DNA of 64,000 nucleotides from Amphritea balenae (GTDB lineage Bacteria; Pseudomonadota; Gammaproteobacteria; Pseudomonadales; Balneatricaceae), in contig NZ_RQXV01000002.1 of the NCBI RefSeq assembly GCF_003858655.1, positions 434,001-498,000 on the forward strand, written 5' to 3'. Below, piece after piece: positions 1 to 8,412 of the stretch. The notes under the pieces are model-generated. The model did no database searches. It saw only the letters and a program-made list of their open reading frames with translations, and was not told the origin of the DNA. The position numbers were made by a program, and so were the translations under genes. Each line of letters opens with the position of its first letter. The first letter of the stretch is position 1.

Positions 1-64
1 GTTGGAGGCGGTGCGTTGTGTTATTAGTCCTGAGGGTAAAGAGATTGTGATTAGCTCAGACTAA
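1..64 (+). CDS. 3' end of an unidentified gene (partial)
   Basis: Reading from base 2, one frame is open to a TAA at 62-64 and encodes about 20 residues ending in KEIVISSD. The other forward frames meet stops earlier or look less coding. The piece is too short to identify; it may also be chance. It would converge on the flavin oxidoreductase gene that ends at 161. Confidence 0.35.
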   Translation, partial: LEAVRCVISPEGKEIVISSD

Positions 65-118
65 TTTACTCGCTAATATATATTGTAGTTTTTTCACATT
101 ACCTGACATCTATCTTCA

Positions 119-146
119 CCGCCTCGCCCTTAAAGTGGGCGGGCGG
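119..146. terminator. GC-rich hairpin between convergent genes
   Basis: CCGCCTCGCCC at 119-129 can pair with GGGCGGGCGG at 137-146 around a short TTAAAGT loop, with one bulge. There is no clear T-run on either side, so this is a possible but weak bidirectional terminator between the partial gene at the left edge and the convergent gene ending at 161. Confidence 0.3.
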
Positions 147-160
147 AATTACCTGTTTAA

Positions 161-1177
161 TTATCGGAATGCAGTCATTAGCTTTCGGTAGCTGTTGCAA
201 CGGTCTTCAAAATCATAGGTAACGTTTACCAGCATCAGCTCTTCGGCGCTATATTGCAGTGCCAGGTTTTCCAGTTTCTCGCGGCATTGTATGGCTGAAC
301 CGCTGATAACAGTATTGAGAGTCTCCTGATAATAAGCCTGATCGGACAGAGAGAGCTTGTTGTACAGATCCAGAGCTTGCTCGGGGCTGCGAATATGTTC
401 GCGGATACCGTGCCGGAAGGCCATTACTTTCCAATACATGTTTGGGGCCGCTAGATAGGCGGCTTCTTCGGCGCTATCGGCGCAGAGGCAGGCTACTGAC
501 AGTATGGTCTGGGCCGTTTCTGGGCCTTTGCCATTAGGTCGGAAGCGCGCTTTATAGCGTTCAAATATCTCTGCCGGACGGTCATGGGTGCCAATAAACA
601 GAGCCAGTACAAATCCGAGTCCTAGTTCAGCAGCCAGATCGATACTGCCGCTACTGGAGCCCAGCGTCCAGAGTTGGGGAGAAACGCTGCCTACCGGGGT
701 TGCATTAATACCGTAGTAAGGGTGGTCTGGCGGCAGGTTGTCATACAAGAAGCCGCTCAGATCACTGAGCAGGTGAGGGTAGATATCGGCGTTATTAGGC
801 TGATTTGGAAAAGACAGCGCCTGGCTGGTCGCGTCGGTACCGCCGGGTGCACGGCCGACGCCCAGATCAATTCGTCCCGGATTCAGTGCTTCCAGGGTTC
901 GAAATACCTCGGCAACTTTGAGTGGACTGTAATGGGATAGCATCACGCCACCGCTACCAACCCTGATATTTTGTGTGTTTTGCGCAATATGTGAAATGAG
1001 AATTTCCGGGCAAGAGCTGGAGTAGCTGGCGGTATCATGATGCTCGGCGATCCAGAAGCGGTGATAGCCAAGTTGATCGCAGAGCTGGGCCAGTTGGGTT
1101 GAATACTGCAACCCTGCTACCTGTGATTGATTATTATGGGCAGGGGCCTGATCGACAACGCTTAGTTTTAAATTCAT
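161..1177 (-). CDS. MsnO8-type LLM class flavin-dependent oxidoreductase
   Basis: This is a 338-residue luciferase-like (TIM-barrel, FMN-using) oxidoreductase. The N-terminal strand with LSVVDQAP, the LGYHRFWIAEHHD motif near residues 37-49 and the ALNPGRIDLGVGRAPGG segment near 97-113 are typical of the MsnO8/YhbW-like subgroup. Members usually oxidise small organic substrates with reduced flavin, but the substrate cannot be read from sequence. Its ATG overlaps the stop of the upstream HbpS-like gene by four bases (ATGA), so it is the last gene of a three-gene operon with the sigma-54 regulator. Family is clear; function is open. Confidence 0.85.
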   Translation of the reverse strand: MNLKLSVVDQAPAHNNQSQVAGLQYSTQLAQLCDQLGYHRFWIAEHHDTASYSSSCPEILISHIAQNTQNIRVGSGGVMLSHYSPLKVAEVFRTLEALNPGRIDLGVGRAPGGTDATSQALSFPNQPNNADIYPHLLSDLSGFLYDNLPPDHPYYGINATPVGSVSPQLWTLGSSSGSIDLAAELGLGFVLALFIGTHDRPAEIFERYKARFRPNGKGPETAQTILSVACLCADSAEEAAYLAAPNMYWKVMAFRHGIREHIRSPEQALDLYNKLSLSDQAYYQETLNTVISGSAIQCREKLENLALQYSAEELMLVNVTYDFEDRCNSYRKLMTAFR

Positions 1178-1587
1178 GATGCTTCCTGTACTGCCTTGAT
1201 TGAAAGTTGCTCTATGGCGAACAGGGCTATCTCCTTATCCTGCTCAGCACTGCCACCGGATATGCCTATACCACCAATAACGGTGTTGTTGTGACGGATG
1301 GGTTCTCCACCGGCAAACAAAATCAGGCCGTTATTAGTCTGTTCGAACCCTGTTAGCTGTTGATTACGGGCTAGTTCTCCAAGCGCTTCGGTGGGGGCGC
1401 CAAATAGCACAGCACTGCGGGCTTTGTTCATCGCGATATCGATGGAGCCCAGAGGAGCGCCCTCCATTTTCTGAAAACTGAGCAGATTGGCTCCCGGGTC
1501 ATAAACCGAGATATTCACGGAAATGCCTAGTTGAGTTGCATGCTGTATCGCTGCAGTTGTCAAAGTCTGGCAATGATTCTGATGCAT
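1174..1587 (-). CDS. GlcG/HbpS family heme-binding-like protein
   Basis: A 137-residue single-domain protein of the GlcG/HbpS (DUF336) family. Visible signs are the central GSIDIAMNKARSAVLF segment, the LILFAGGEPI strand and the glycine-rich GGIGISGGSAEQDKEIA end, all standard for the family. No signal peptide is seen. Family members bind heme or act as small accessory proteins in catabolic operons; here the role is unknown. It starts three bases after the sigma-54 regulator stop and overlaps the flavin oxidoreductase start, so the three genes are almost certainly co-transcribed. Confidence 0.85.
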   Translation of the reverse strand: MHQNHCQTLTTAAIQHATQLGISVNISVYDPGANLLSFQKMEGAPLGSIDIAMNKARSAVLFGAPTEALGELARNQQLTGFEQTNNGLILFAGGEPIRHNNTVIGGIGISGGSAEQDKEIALFAIEQLSIKAVQEAS

Positions 1588-1590
1588 CTG

Positions 1591-3318
1591 TTATACCTCT
1601 ATGCCCATTTTTTTAAGTCGATACGCCAGTGTGGGGCGAGTCATACCCAGTAGCCTTGCCGCTTCAGCGACGTTATTTTCTGCTCGTTCAATTGTGTGGC
1701 GCAGCAGGGCTTCTTCAATTTTTTCCATCGAGCCATGTTGATCCAGTGCCTGATCAAGCCAGTTGTTATCTTCAGTGTCAGTACTGCTATTCAATTCAGG
1801 TGCATTGATCAGGGCTCCCGTACTGGAAATAATCTGGCTTCCCTGATCGATGTTGAGGCTGGGAAAGAGGTACTGGGCATCGATAGTTTCGCCGCTTTCG
1901 GCCAGAATAAGGCCTCGTTCGATAACATTTTCCAGCTCCCGAACGTTGCCTGGCCAGCGATAATTGAGAATAGCTTTCATTGCCAGGTCGGATAAGCCCA
2001 GGGTTTTTCGATTATAAAAAGCCTCGTACTTCTTCAGGAAGTGATCAGCCAGTAAAGGGATGTCCTCGCGACGTTCTCTTAAAGGGGGAATAATGATCGG
2101 ATATACGTTCAATCGGTAATAAAGGTCGGCACGAAAACGACCTTCTTCAACAGCTTGCAGCAGTGATTCGTTGGTAGCGGCAACCAGGCGAACATCAACC
2201 GTACGGGTTTTGGTATCACCCACCCGTTCCAACTCGTTTTCCTGTAATACGCGTAGTAGGGCTGCCTGTGCCCTGGGGCTGAGTTCAATCACTTCATCAA
2301 GGAAGATGGTGCCTTTGTCAGCCCGCTCAAAGCGGCCGGGACGGGATTGGGTAGCCCCGGTGAACGCGCCTTTTTCTACGCCAAACAGCTCGGCTTCAAT
2401 CAGGTCAGGGGGAATGGCCGCACAGTTGACCGCAATAAAAGGGTTTTCAGAGCGTTCTGAATTCTCATGCAGGCCCTTTGCAACCAACTCCTTACCAACG
2501 CCGGTTTCTCCCAGTAGCAGTACCGATACTTTGCCCGGTGATGCTTTGCTGGCAAGTTTACATACCTGCTTGAAACCCTCTGATTTACCGATGAAGTTAC
2601 CCAGGCTGGAGCTGTTGTCGATCTTATGTCGTAATACCGAGATCTGGTCCTGAAGTTCATACAGCTCTTCAATGATCGGGGCGCTTTTAAAGTAGTTGCG
2701 ATAAGTTTGATAGTCTTCCCACTCTTCAGCAGGGCGGCCTTCGAACAGGCATTTGCTATCGCCGCAGCCCCGGCACTGCATCTCTTTAAAGATTATTTCC
2801 TGTCCCAGAAGTTCTGAAGCAAAGCTGCTCGCGTGCCCCTGTAGTGCCCAGCAGGCAGGGCCATCTATTAGACCCAGCTCGGAGATGAACATCTCGGCTT
2901 CATATGCATCGTGCATGACAAGCTGGGCATAGAAATGCTGCGATGACTTATCTATTTCAAGTTTTTGCTCTTCTACCCGTACCGAGCCTTTAAGTGAGTG
3001 CAACTGAAAACCGGTGCGAAACAGTTCGTCATCCGGAATATTACCTGCAAGTCGTTTGATCAACTCAGCATCTTTCTGGCCCAGGCTGTAACCCAGCCGC
3101 ATAAAGAAGCCCTTGGCCCGTTCCAGACCAACGGTCAGAATTTGTTCCTTGCGGAAGTTAGCCAGAGATGCCAGTTGCATCAACAGCATTCGTTGCTCGC
3201 CAAACCATACGGTGCCATCTTCGCGTTGAAAACGTACCTGCTGTGATAGCTGATGACTATCGGGGCGCTCGGTTACTTTCGGTTCTGAAGCAATATTCAT
3301 GGGAAGCACTCGGGTCAT
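1591..3318 (-). CDS. DmpR/MopR-type sigma-54-dependent activator
   Basis: A 575-residue enhancer-binding activator with an XylR_N/V4R aromatic-sensor domain (about 25-210), AAA+ sigma-54 contact domain (about 240-465) and C-terminal Fis-type helix-turn-helix (about 535-575). Walker A is GETGVGKE near 270-277 and the sigma-54 loop GAFTGA is intact at 317-322. Cys156, Glu179, Cys182 and Cys190 have the spacing of the structural zinc site of MopR-type phenol sensors. His107 matches a phenol-contacting His, but the position I align with the second contact, a Trp, is Met135. So it probably senses an aromatic, perhaps not phenol. ATG at 3318 is used; a second ATG six codons in (3300) is possible. 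It heads the operon with the HbpS-like and flavin oxidoreductase genes. Confidence 0.9.
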   Translation of the reverse strand: MTRVLPMNIASEPKVTERPDSHQLSQQVRFQREDGTVWFGEQRMLLMQLASLANFRKEQILTVGLERAKGFFMRLGYSLGQKDAELIKRLAGNIPDDELFRTGFQLHSLKGSVRVEEQKLEIDKSSQHFYAQLVMHDAYEAEMFISELGLIDGPACWALQGHASSFASELLGQEIIFKEMQCRGCGDSKCLFEGRPAEEWEDYQTYRNYFKSAPIIEELYELQDQISVLRHKIDNSSSLGNFIGKSEGFKQVCKLASKASPGKVSVLLLGETGVGKELVAKGLHENSERSENPFIAVNCAAIPPDLIEAELFGVEKGAFTGATQSRPGRFERADKGTIFLDEVIELSPRAQAALLRVLQENELERVGDTKTRTVDVRLVAATNESLLQAVEEGRFRADLYYRLNVYPIIIPPLRERREDIPLLADHFLKKYEAFYNRKTLGLSDLAMKAILNYRWPGNVRELENVIERGLILAESGETIDAQYLFPSLNIDQGSQIISSTGALINAPELNSSTDTEDNNWLDQALDQHGSMEKIEEALLRHTIERAENNVAEAARLLGMTRPTLAYRLKKMGIEV

Positions 3319-3385
3319 TATTATTTTGATTGAGTCATCATAAATGATTGCTTATTTAAAATAAGGTCTTAGTAAAGTAATATTA

Positions 3386-3403
3386 AATCCCATATATGGG
3401 ATT
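3386..3403. promoter_or_regulatory. 18-bp perfect palindrome, candidate operator
   Basis: AATCCCATATATGGGATT is its own reverse complement. It lies in the 99-bp divergent region between the sigma-54 regulator (leftward) and the LysR gene (rightward), ending 14 bases before the LysR GTG. Position and symmetry fit an operator controlling one or both genes; this is inference. Confidence 0.45.
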
Positions 3404-3417
3404 AGAGGTGTTTTATA

Positions 3418-4314
3418 GTGAACTATCAGGATCTGTTTATTTTTTTGAAGGTTGTAGAGCGGGGTAGCTTTCTTGCGGCATCGCAATCACTTTCGCTGCC
3501 GACGTCTACCGTCAGCCGTAAGGTTATGCAGTTAGAAAAAGATCTTGGTTATAAGCTGATGCACCGAAGTGCCAGGAAAATGGTACTGACTGAGGCGGGA
3601 GAGAAATTCTATAACCGTTGCCAGCCATTGTTCACTGAGCTTGAATATACCGCCCGCGAGCTGGATGATCAGCTGGCTGAACCTTCAGGTCTGTTAAGGG
3701 TAACAGCGCCGGTCAGCCTCACTAATGATCTGCTGGCTGAGTGGTTTTTCCAGTTTATGGAACGTTTTCCACGTATTAATCTTGAGTTAGTGGTAGTGAA
3801 CCGTAATATCGATCTGGTTGAAGAGGGAATTGACGTTGCTTTTCGGGTTGGGGATGTGAGGCTGCAGAACTGGATAGCGAGACCTCTGATGGAATCCAGT
3901 TTCAGCGTGTGTGCCAGTAGTGATTATCTGCAACGCAGGGGAGTACCACGCCATCCGAATGACCTGTATGAGCATACGCTTATCGTGCCCCGACGCACGC
4001 CGGTGTGGAATTTTACCGGGCCGGGTGGAGAGAAGGTAAGAATAGATGGTCAGGCAAGGCTTAAAGTAGATGAGTTAAGCCTTGCCGCCAGGGCCGCTGA
4101 AAACGGACTGGGTGTTGTGAATCTGCCTGACTATGTAGTTAAAAACTCAATTGCAGCGGGGCGCTTAAAACGATTGATGCCAAGCTGGCAACCCCGCTCC
4201 AGAGATGTGCAGATGCTCTACCCGGAACGCAAATATGTTCCGGGTAAAGTCAGGCTGTTTATAGAGTTTATTATGGCTCGGGTCGCAGAGTTAGATGCGA
4301 CCAGAATCAGCTGA
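3418..4314 (+). CDS. LysR family transcriptional regulator
   Basis: A 298-residue LysR regulator. The N-terminal winged helix-turn-helix covers about residues 1-60 (LFIFLKVVERGSFLAAS, then STVSRKVMQLEKDLG), followed by a periplasmic-binding-like effector domain with the usual RVGDVRLQNWIARPLMES segment. The start is a GTG preceded by AGAGG at 3404-3408; an 18-bp palindrome sits just upstream. It reads away from the sigma-54 activator and converges with the DUF2889 gene, overlapping its end by eight bases. Effector and targets are unknown; neighbours suggest aromatic metabolism. Confidence 0.88.
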   Translation: MNYQDLFIFLKVVERGSFLAASQSLSLPTSTVSRKVMQLEKDLGYKLMHRSARKMVLTEAGEKFYNRCQPLFTELEYTARELDDQLAEPSGLLRVTAPVSLTNDLLAEWFFQFMERFPRINLELVVVNRNIDLVEEGIDVAFRVGDVRLQNWIARPLMESSFSVCASSDYLQRRGVPRHPNDLYEHTLIVPRRTPVWNFTGPGGEKVRIDGQARLKVDELSLAARAAENGLGVVNLPDYVVKNSIAAGRLKRLMPSWQPRSRDVQMLYPERKYVPGKVRLFIEFIMARVAELDATRIS

Positions 4315-4888
4315 TGTTGGCGACTTTTATCTGCTTTTCAGGCTCATAAAAGTGTGGCCAGTATTTTTTGACAACTTCGCCAGCGCTGTCAAACGTGTGA
4401 CAGGTATCCAGTGTGTGGGGGCGGTTTTCGCCCTCTGACCAGTTTTCGCGATTTTCCCGTTCCTGGTGGGTTGCCTGATAGGCGGTCGTTGCGATAGGGC
4501 CTAGCAGCTCTAATAAGTGAGTACAGCCGCTGATGCCGCTGAACAGGGCCTTGCACTTTTTAGTAAAGCCCGGCGCTATCTGTATACCGATCAGTTGCTG
4601 GTATGTGTCGGCAATGGTTGGGCAGATACGAAAAGGGGTGTAGTCCATGCTGGCAACGGCATCGATAATATTAAGGTCAAGATCGACGGTGATACGAATG
4701 GCCAGCTGGTGGATAGGTTCGCCCGGCTCAACAATGCCATTGTTGCGTTCACGAATAGCGATAGGCTGGGCTTTTATATCGGTCAGATGACCTTCAATAT
4801 CCCACAGACCATCAGTGCGCTTAAAACCTTTGCAGGTGACAGTCCGGGTGTGCTGATCAGTTCGCTCAGCAGGTGTAGGTAACGGCAT
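4307..4888 (-). CDS. DUF2889 domain protein
   Basis: A 193-residue soluble protein matching the DUF2889 pattern: an N-terminal TRTVTCKGFKRTDGLWDIEGHLTD segment (described by its ends, residues about 14-37), a central strand-rich region and a C-terminal conserved GCTHLLELLGPIATTAYQ stretch. The family has no assigned reaction but is often found among aromatic-degradation genes. It follows the ferredoxin reductase on the same strand with a 95-bp gap containing a long inverted repeat (4921-4958), so it may have separate control. Function unknown. Confidence 0.75.
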   Translation of the reverse strand: MPLPTPAERTDQHTRTVTCKGFKRTDGLWDIEGHLTDIKAQPIAIRERNNGIVEPGEPIHQLAIRITVDLDLNIIDAVASMDYTPFRICPTIADTYQQLIGIQIAPGFTKKCKALFSGISGCTHLLELLGPIATTAYQATHQERENRENWSEGENRPHTLDTCHTFDSAGEVVKKYWPHFYEPEKQIKVANIS

Positions 4889-4920
4889 AGAATTGTTTCT
4901 TTAGAATAATAGTTATAGTT

Positions 4921-4958
4921 GCACTAACAGGTGGTCATAGTCGATTGCGTGTTAGTGC
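4921..4958. repeat. 9-bp inverted repeat upstream of the DUF2889 gene
   Basis: GCACTAACA at 4921-4929 and TGTTAGTGC at 4950-4958 are perfect inverted arms separated by 20 bp (two helical turns). The near arm is about 33 bp upstream of the DUF2889 start and the far arm 25 bp past the ferredoxin reductase stop. The layout fits a dimeric regulator site or a stem-loop; PaaX is one possible binder but I cannot match it to a known consensus. Confidence 0.45.
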
Positions 4959-4983
4959 TGTGTTACATGGAGCAATTAAACCA

Positions 4984-6297
4984 TCAGTTTAGCTGTGCCA
5001 GCATTTCATCAATGCGATTGAATTTTTCGCGGGGCTTGCCTTCCGGTGCCCGGGATATTTCAGCCTGATTGATGACCTGCCACTGATCAAAAGAGACCGT
5101 TTGTACATTGCGGGCGGTCAACAATTCATCTATGGCTGCTGATCCGGCTTTATTGCCTGCTGGTGGATTGGCTTCAAGGTTCGCTATGATCTGCTTACCA
5201 ACAGCCATGGAGTCGGCCCGGTTGGCGGGAATAACGCCCTGAGGGCCACGTTTACACCAACCGGAGGTATAAACCCCTTGTTCTACCAGGCCTTCATTAT
5301 TACTAACAATGCCACGGGTAGTATCAAATGGCATACCTTCGATTGGCTCGCTGCGATAGCCGATGGCCGAAATGATGGTTTGCACTGGCAGCTCAAAGAA
5401 TTCTCCACTTGCCTGTGCGCGGCCATCAATGATGGTATTTTTTTCCAGAGTCAGTCCTGCTACTTTGCCATCAGCTTCGATAACGGCTGTCGGTGATGCA
5501 CAGAACATCAAATGAAGTCGAACGGGCTTGTCCTGGCCGCTGTTTTCGGCATAGCCGCGCAGGGTTTCAAGATTTTTCTCAATCGCTTTAACGTCTTTCG
5601 GGTCAAGTGTGTCAGGTAGGCTAGTGACCAGATGTGCCGGATCAACCAGAGCCGCGCAACGTTCTAAGTCTGCAAACTCACTTAGTTCAGCGTTAGTAAA
5701 GCTGGCTTCTACGGGGCTGCGGCGACCAATCATGTAAATATCTGTGATTGGTGCGCTATCGATCGCGTTTGCTGCTTCACTGGTGATGTCAGAGGAGCCC
5801 ATTTCAGCGGCCGTTTTAGCCAACAGGCGAGCGATATCCAATGCAACATTGCCGTTACCGATAATAGCGATGCCCTGGCTATTAAGGTCAGGGTTGAGCT
5901 CAGACTGATCGGGATGGCCATTATACCAGGCAACAAACTCACCTGAACCATAAACGCCTTGCAGATCTTCACCGGGAATGCCCAGGTTGCGATCGGTAAG
6001 GGCACCGATGGTGATAGCGACAACGTCGTAGCTATCTTTAAGTTCCTGATAGCTGATGTCTGAACCGATGTTTACATTACCAACAAAGCTGACGTTATCC
6101 CGGCTGAAGGTACGCTCGAACTGACGAATAATGTTTTTCGTACCTTGGTGGTCCGGGGCAACGCCGGCGCGAACCAGGCCAAAGGGGGTTGGTAGGCGGT
6201 CATATATATCAACCTGTGAACCTGCCACTTTTTTAGACAGTAGATCCGCGATATAGCAACCTGAAGGGCCGCTTCCTACGATAGCAATATTGATCAT
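4984..6297 (-). CDS. fprA: Adrenodoxin-reductase-type ferredoxin-NADP+ reductase
   Basis: A 437-residue FAD/NADPH enzyme of the adrenodoxin reductase/FprA family that would pass electrons from NADPH to a ferredoxin. The N-terminal FAD motif GSGPSGCYIADLL, the LVRAGVAPDH stretch, the GNGNVALDIARLL NADP-fold motif and the IGRRSPVEASFT segment mark the family. I choose the ATG at 6297 because GGAGA lies seven bases upstream; an earlier in-frame ATG at 6324 adds nine residues. No ferredoxin gene is nearby. It lies between PaaX and DUF2889 and opposite a di-iron protein, so an inferred role is reductase for that oxygenase. Confidence 0.87.
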   Translation of the reverse strand: MINIAIVGSGPSGCYIADLLSKKVAGSQVDIYDRLPTPFGLVRAGVAPDHQGTKNIIRQFERTFSRDNVSFVGNVNIGSDISYQELKDSYDVVAITIGALTDRNLGIPGEDLQGVYGSGEFVAWYNGHPDQSELNPDLNSQGIAIIGNGNVALDIARLLAKTAAEMGSSDITSEAANAIDSAPITDIYMIGRRSPVEASFTNAELSEFADLERCAALVDPAHLVTSLPDTLDPKDVKAIEKNLETLRGYAENSGQDKPVRLHLMFCASPTAVIEADGKVAGLTLEKNTIIDGRAQASGEFFELPVQTIISAIGYRSEPIEGMPFDTTRGIVSNNEGLVEQGVYTSGWCKRGPQGVIPANRADSMAVGKQIIANLEANPPAGNKAGSAAIDELLTARNVQTVSFDQWQVINQAEISRAPEGKPREKFNRIDEMLAQLN

Positions 6298-6321
6298 TGC
6301 GTTGTCTCCAATTTCGCTGAC

Positions 6322-6353
6322 CAACAGCAGTTATCCGTTGATATCTGCTGTTG
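6322..6353. repeat. 9-bp inverted repeat upstream of the ferredoxin reductase gene
   Basis: CAACAGCAG at 6322-6330 and CTGCTGTTG at 6345-6353 are perfect inverted arms with a 14-bp spacer, in the 119-bp gap between paaX and the reductase start. It could be an operator or an RNA hairpin modulating read-through from paaX. No T-run follows on the leftward strand, so a plain intrinsic terminator is unlikely. Confidence 0.4.
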
Positions 6354-6416
6354 CCGGTAAATAATAGTATTAATGTAAAGGAGCTTGCCGGCAGCGGGGG
6401 AGACGCAGTCCGGGGC

Positions 6417-7337
6417 TTATAGCCCACCAAATCTTGTATAGAAACGTGGCGCTGGCTCGGGTAACGGGCCGTCGGCAGTTTCCTGGGTGTCAGACAGGTA
6501 CTGTTCTGCACCTTTCTGTATCAGGCGATAGATATTGCGACACAATACCCGCGCTGATGTGCCAGCCCAGTCGGCTGGCAGTAATTTTTCTGGTAGTTGC
6601 GGGTCACGCAACAACACTCGGCGATAGTGATGAATCAGCAGGGTCCGGAGTTGAAAACACTGTTCGGGATCCAGCTCCTGTTCTGCTTCAACTGCCCGAA
6701 GTATTGGGCGAAAGCGTTGTAAGAACTCCTGATAATCCTGTGATAGCTTTTCCAGGTTCCAGCACTCGTGAACAAGTTCTTTAAGCGGTGCCGACGTTTG
6801 GCTACCTACCAGTTCGCTAGCCATGTGAATCACATCATTTTGGACACAAAGTTCTTGTAGTGTGCCGTTCAGCTCATTCATATCGGCCATGGGATGAGCC
6901 ATAACACTAGGTGCAATGTTACCAAAACCAAGCCACTCGAGCTCTTTCTTGACAACCTTTCTCAGCTCGTTATCAAGCTGAGTGGTAAGTACCATATCCC
7001 ATTTTCCATCCCATTCAGGATAGAGCTCAGCGTAGATACGGCGGAAGGCGCTCTCAAAGCGTCTTCTGCCGGTATCGGTCAGGCTGTAGAAGCTTCTGCG
7101 TCCTACCTGGGTAGACGTTAGCCAGCCGTCTTTAGTTAAACGAAAAATGGAGGTCCTTACCAGGCGCTGATTCAGGCCTAAAGGTTCCAGTAACTTTATC
7201 AGGCTACCCAGCCAGACGGTCCCGCCCCGGGGCGATATAGCATCTCCGTAGATAGTAATAATAAGTGAGCCGCCCCGTATAGGGCGCTGACTTTTAAATT
7301 CATCAACCAGTTCTTCGATGCAGTGAAGTTTGTTCAT
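6417..7337 (-). CDS. paaX: PaaX family transcriptional repressor
   Basis: A 306-residue PaaX-family protein. The N-terminal winged helix (about 20-95) includes the family signature ITIYGDAISPRGGTVWLGSL and a recognition region LVRTSIFRLTKDGWL; the middle and C-terminal PaaX domains follow, with the LIHHYRRVLLRDPQLPEKLLP motif near 230-255. PaaX represses phenylacetate catabolism in enterics and is released by phenylacetyl-CoA. No paaABCDE or paaK is in the window, so this copy may respond to another aryl-CoA. It is divergent from the lone di-iron protein and co-directional with the ferredoxin reductase. Confidence 0.88.
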   Translation of the reverse strand: MNKLHCIEELVDEFKSQRPIRGGSLIITIYGDAISPRGGTVWLGSLIKLLEPLGLNQRLVRTSIFRLTKDGWLTSTQVGRRSFYSLTDTGRRRFESAFRRIYAELYPEWDGKWDMVLTTQLDNELRKVVKKELEWLGFGNIAPSVMAHPMADMNELNGTLQELCVQNDVIHMASELVGSQTSAPLKELVHECWNLEKLSQDYQEFLQRFRPILRAVEAEQELDPEQCFQLRTLLIHHYRRVLLRDPQLPEKLLPADWAGTSARVLCRNIYRLIQKGAEQYLSDTQETADGPLPEPAPRFYTRFGGL

Positions 7338-7483
7338 TCAGTTCGCACAATCAGGTATTTGTTGTGGTAACGCAGTGTAAATAGCTGAATTACCGGGGCT
7401 TAGACAAGATTCTATGTGCAAAACCTTATGTCATCAACCTTATCGCAGTCGGGCTTTTATCTGATTCAGGACAAAGTAAACGG

Positions 7484-7512
7484 TTGACATGAAGTGAATG
7501 ATACACTAATTT
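7484..7512 (+). promoter_or_regulatory. Candidate sigma-70 promoter of the di-iron protein gene
   Basis: TTGACA at 7484-7489 is a perfect -35 box, followed at 17 bp by TAATTT (7507-7512). A TGATTCAGG sequence lies immediately upstream (7462-7470) and could be a regulator half-site, given the divergent paaX gene. It would give an approximately 95-base leader before the ATG at 7614. Confidence 0.5.
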
Positions 7513-7613
7513 TATAGAAGGCGTCGAATTCTGTGTCACATTACAGGGTTGGGAGAGCGGCGCTAAAAAATGATGTGAACGAGTGCAAAAACTCAATCGG
7601 AGACAACAGAATT

Positions 7614-8396
7614 ATGAAAACATATGATAAGGGCGATAAGCTGCCAGATCATTATAAAGAGTGTCTGATCAACCTGATGACATTCCAGGCAGACTCTGAG
7701 TATGCCGGCGCACAGCGTGTTGCTGAAAACCATCGTTTTGCTCCGCGTCCTGAAGAAGCTTACCGTCTTTCTAAGAAAGTTATGGAAGAGATGGGTCACG
7801 GCTACTACATCTGGAACCTGTTGCGTGACCTGGGTGTTGATGTTGACTCCCGTCTGCACGAACTGGCTTCGAATTCAGAAAACCCTGATCCGAATAAAGT
7901 AAATATCATTAACGGTTTCCGTAAAGAGAACTGGTCAGCATTTTTTGAGTGCTGGGAAGATGTTGCGCTGTTCTCGACAGTAGTAACCCCTGCCGCTGTA
8001 GCTTTCCTGGGTCAGTACCGTGAGTGTTCATACCTGCCATGGGCACGTGTAAACGTACGTATCCATAAAGAAGAACATGGTCACCTTGCATTTGGTGTTT
8101 GGGCTTCTAAGCGTTGTATCGAATTTGGTGGTGAGAAAACCCGCGAATTCATGCAACAGCGCATTGAGAAGTTCATGAAAATGGGTCTGGGTTTCTACGG
8201 TCGTCCTTCTAAAGGTGAAGGGCAATCTGAAATGTTCGATATTTACCACGAGTATGGTCTTAAGATTAAGACCCCAGAGCAGCTTCAAGAAGAATATCTT
8301 GAGCTCCTAACGGATCGTCTGGGTGATATCGGTTTTGAAGTACCACAAGGCGTTGAAGCTGATTACGATATGCGTATCGGTTACGGCGTAGAGTGA
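7614..8396 (+). CDS. PaaA/PaaC-like di-iron oxygenase-type protein
   Basis: A 260-residue ferritin-like helical protein of the phenylacetic acid catabolic family (PF05138). Likely iron ligands are Glu29, the Glu59-x-x-His62 pair (EEMGHGYY), Glu112 or Glu115, and the Glu154-x-x-His157 pair (EEHGHLAFG), giving two ExxH motifs. Relatives PaaA and BoxB epoxidise aryl-CoA rings with a reductase partner. I use the ATG at 7614 because CGGAGA precedes it; an upstream in-frame ATG would add 27 non-conserved residues. Unlike true PaaA it stands alone, without PaaB/C/D/E, paired only with a small acidic protein 16 bp downstream. Codon use (CTG, CGT, GGT, AAC) suggests high expression. The substrate is unknown. 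Confidence 0.75.
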   Translation: MKTYDKGDKLPDHYKECLINLMTFQADSEYAGAQRVAENHRFAPRPEEAYRLSKKVMEEMGHGYYIWNLLRDLGVDVDSRLHELASNSENPDPNKVNIINGFRKENWSAFFECWEDVALFSTVVTPAAVAFLGQYRECSYLPWARVNVRIHKEEHGHLAFGVWASKRCIEFGGEKTREFMQQRIEKFMKMGLGFYGRPSKGEGQSEMFDIYHEYGLKIKTPEQLQEEYLELLTDRLGDIGFEVPQGVEADYDMRIGYGVE

Positions 8397-8412
8397 TCAG
8401 GGGGTAATTGCC

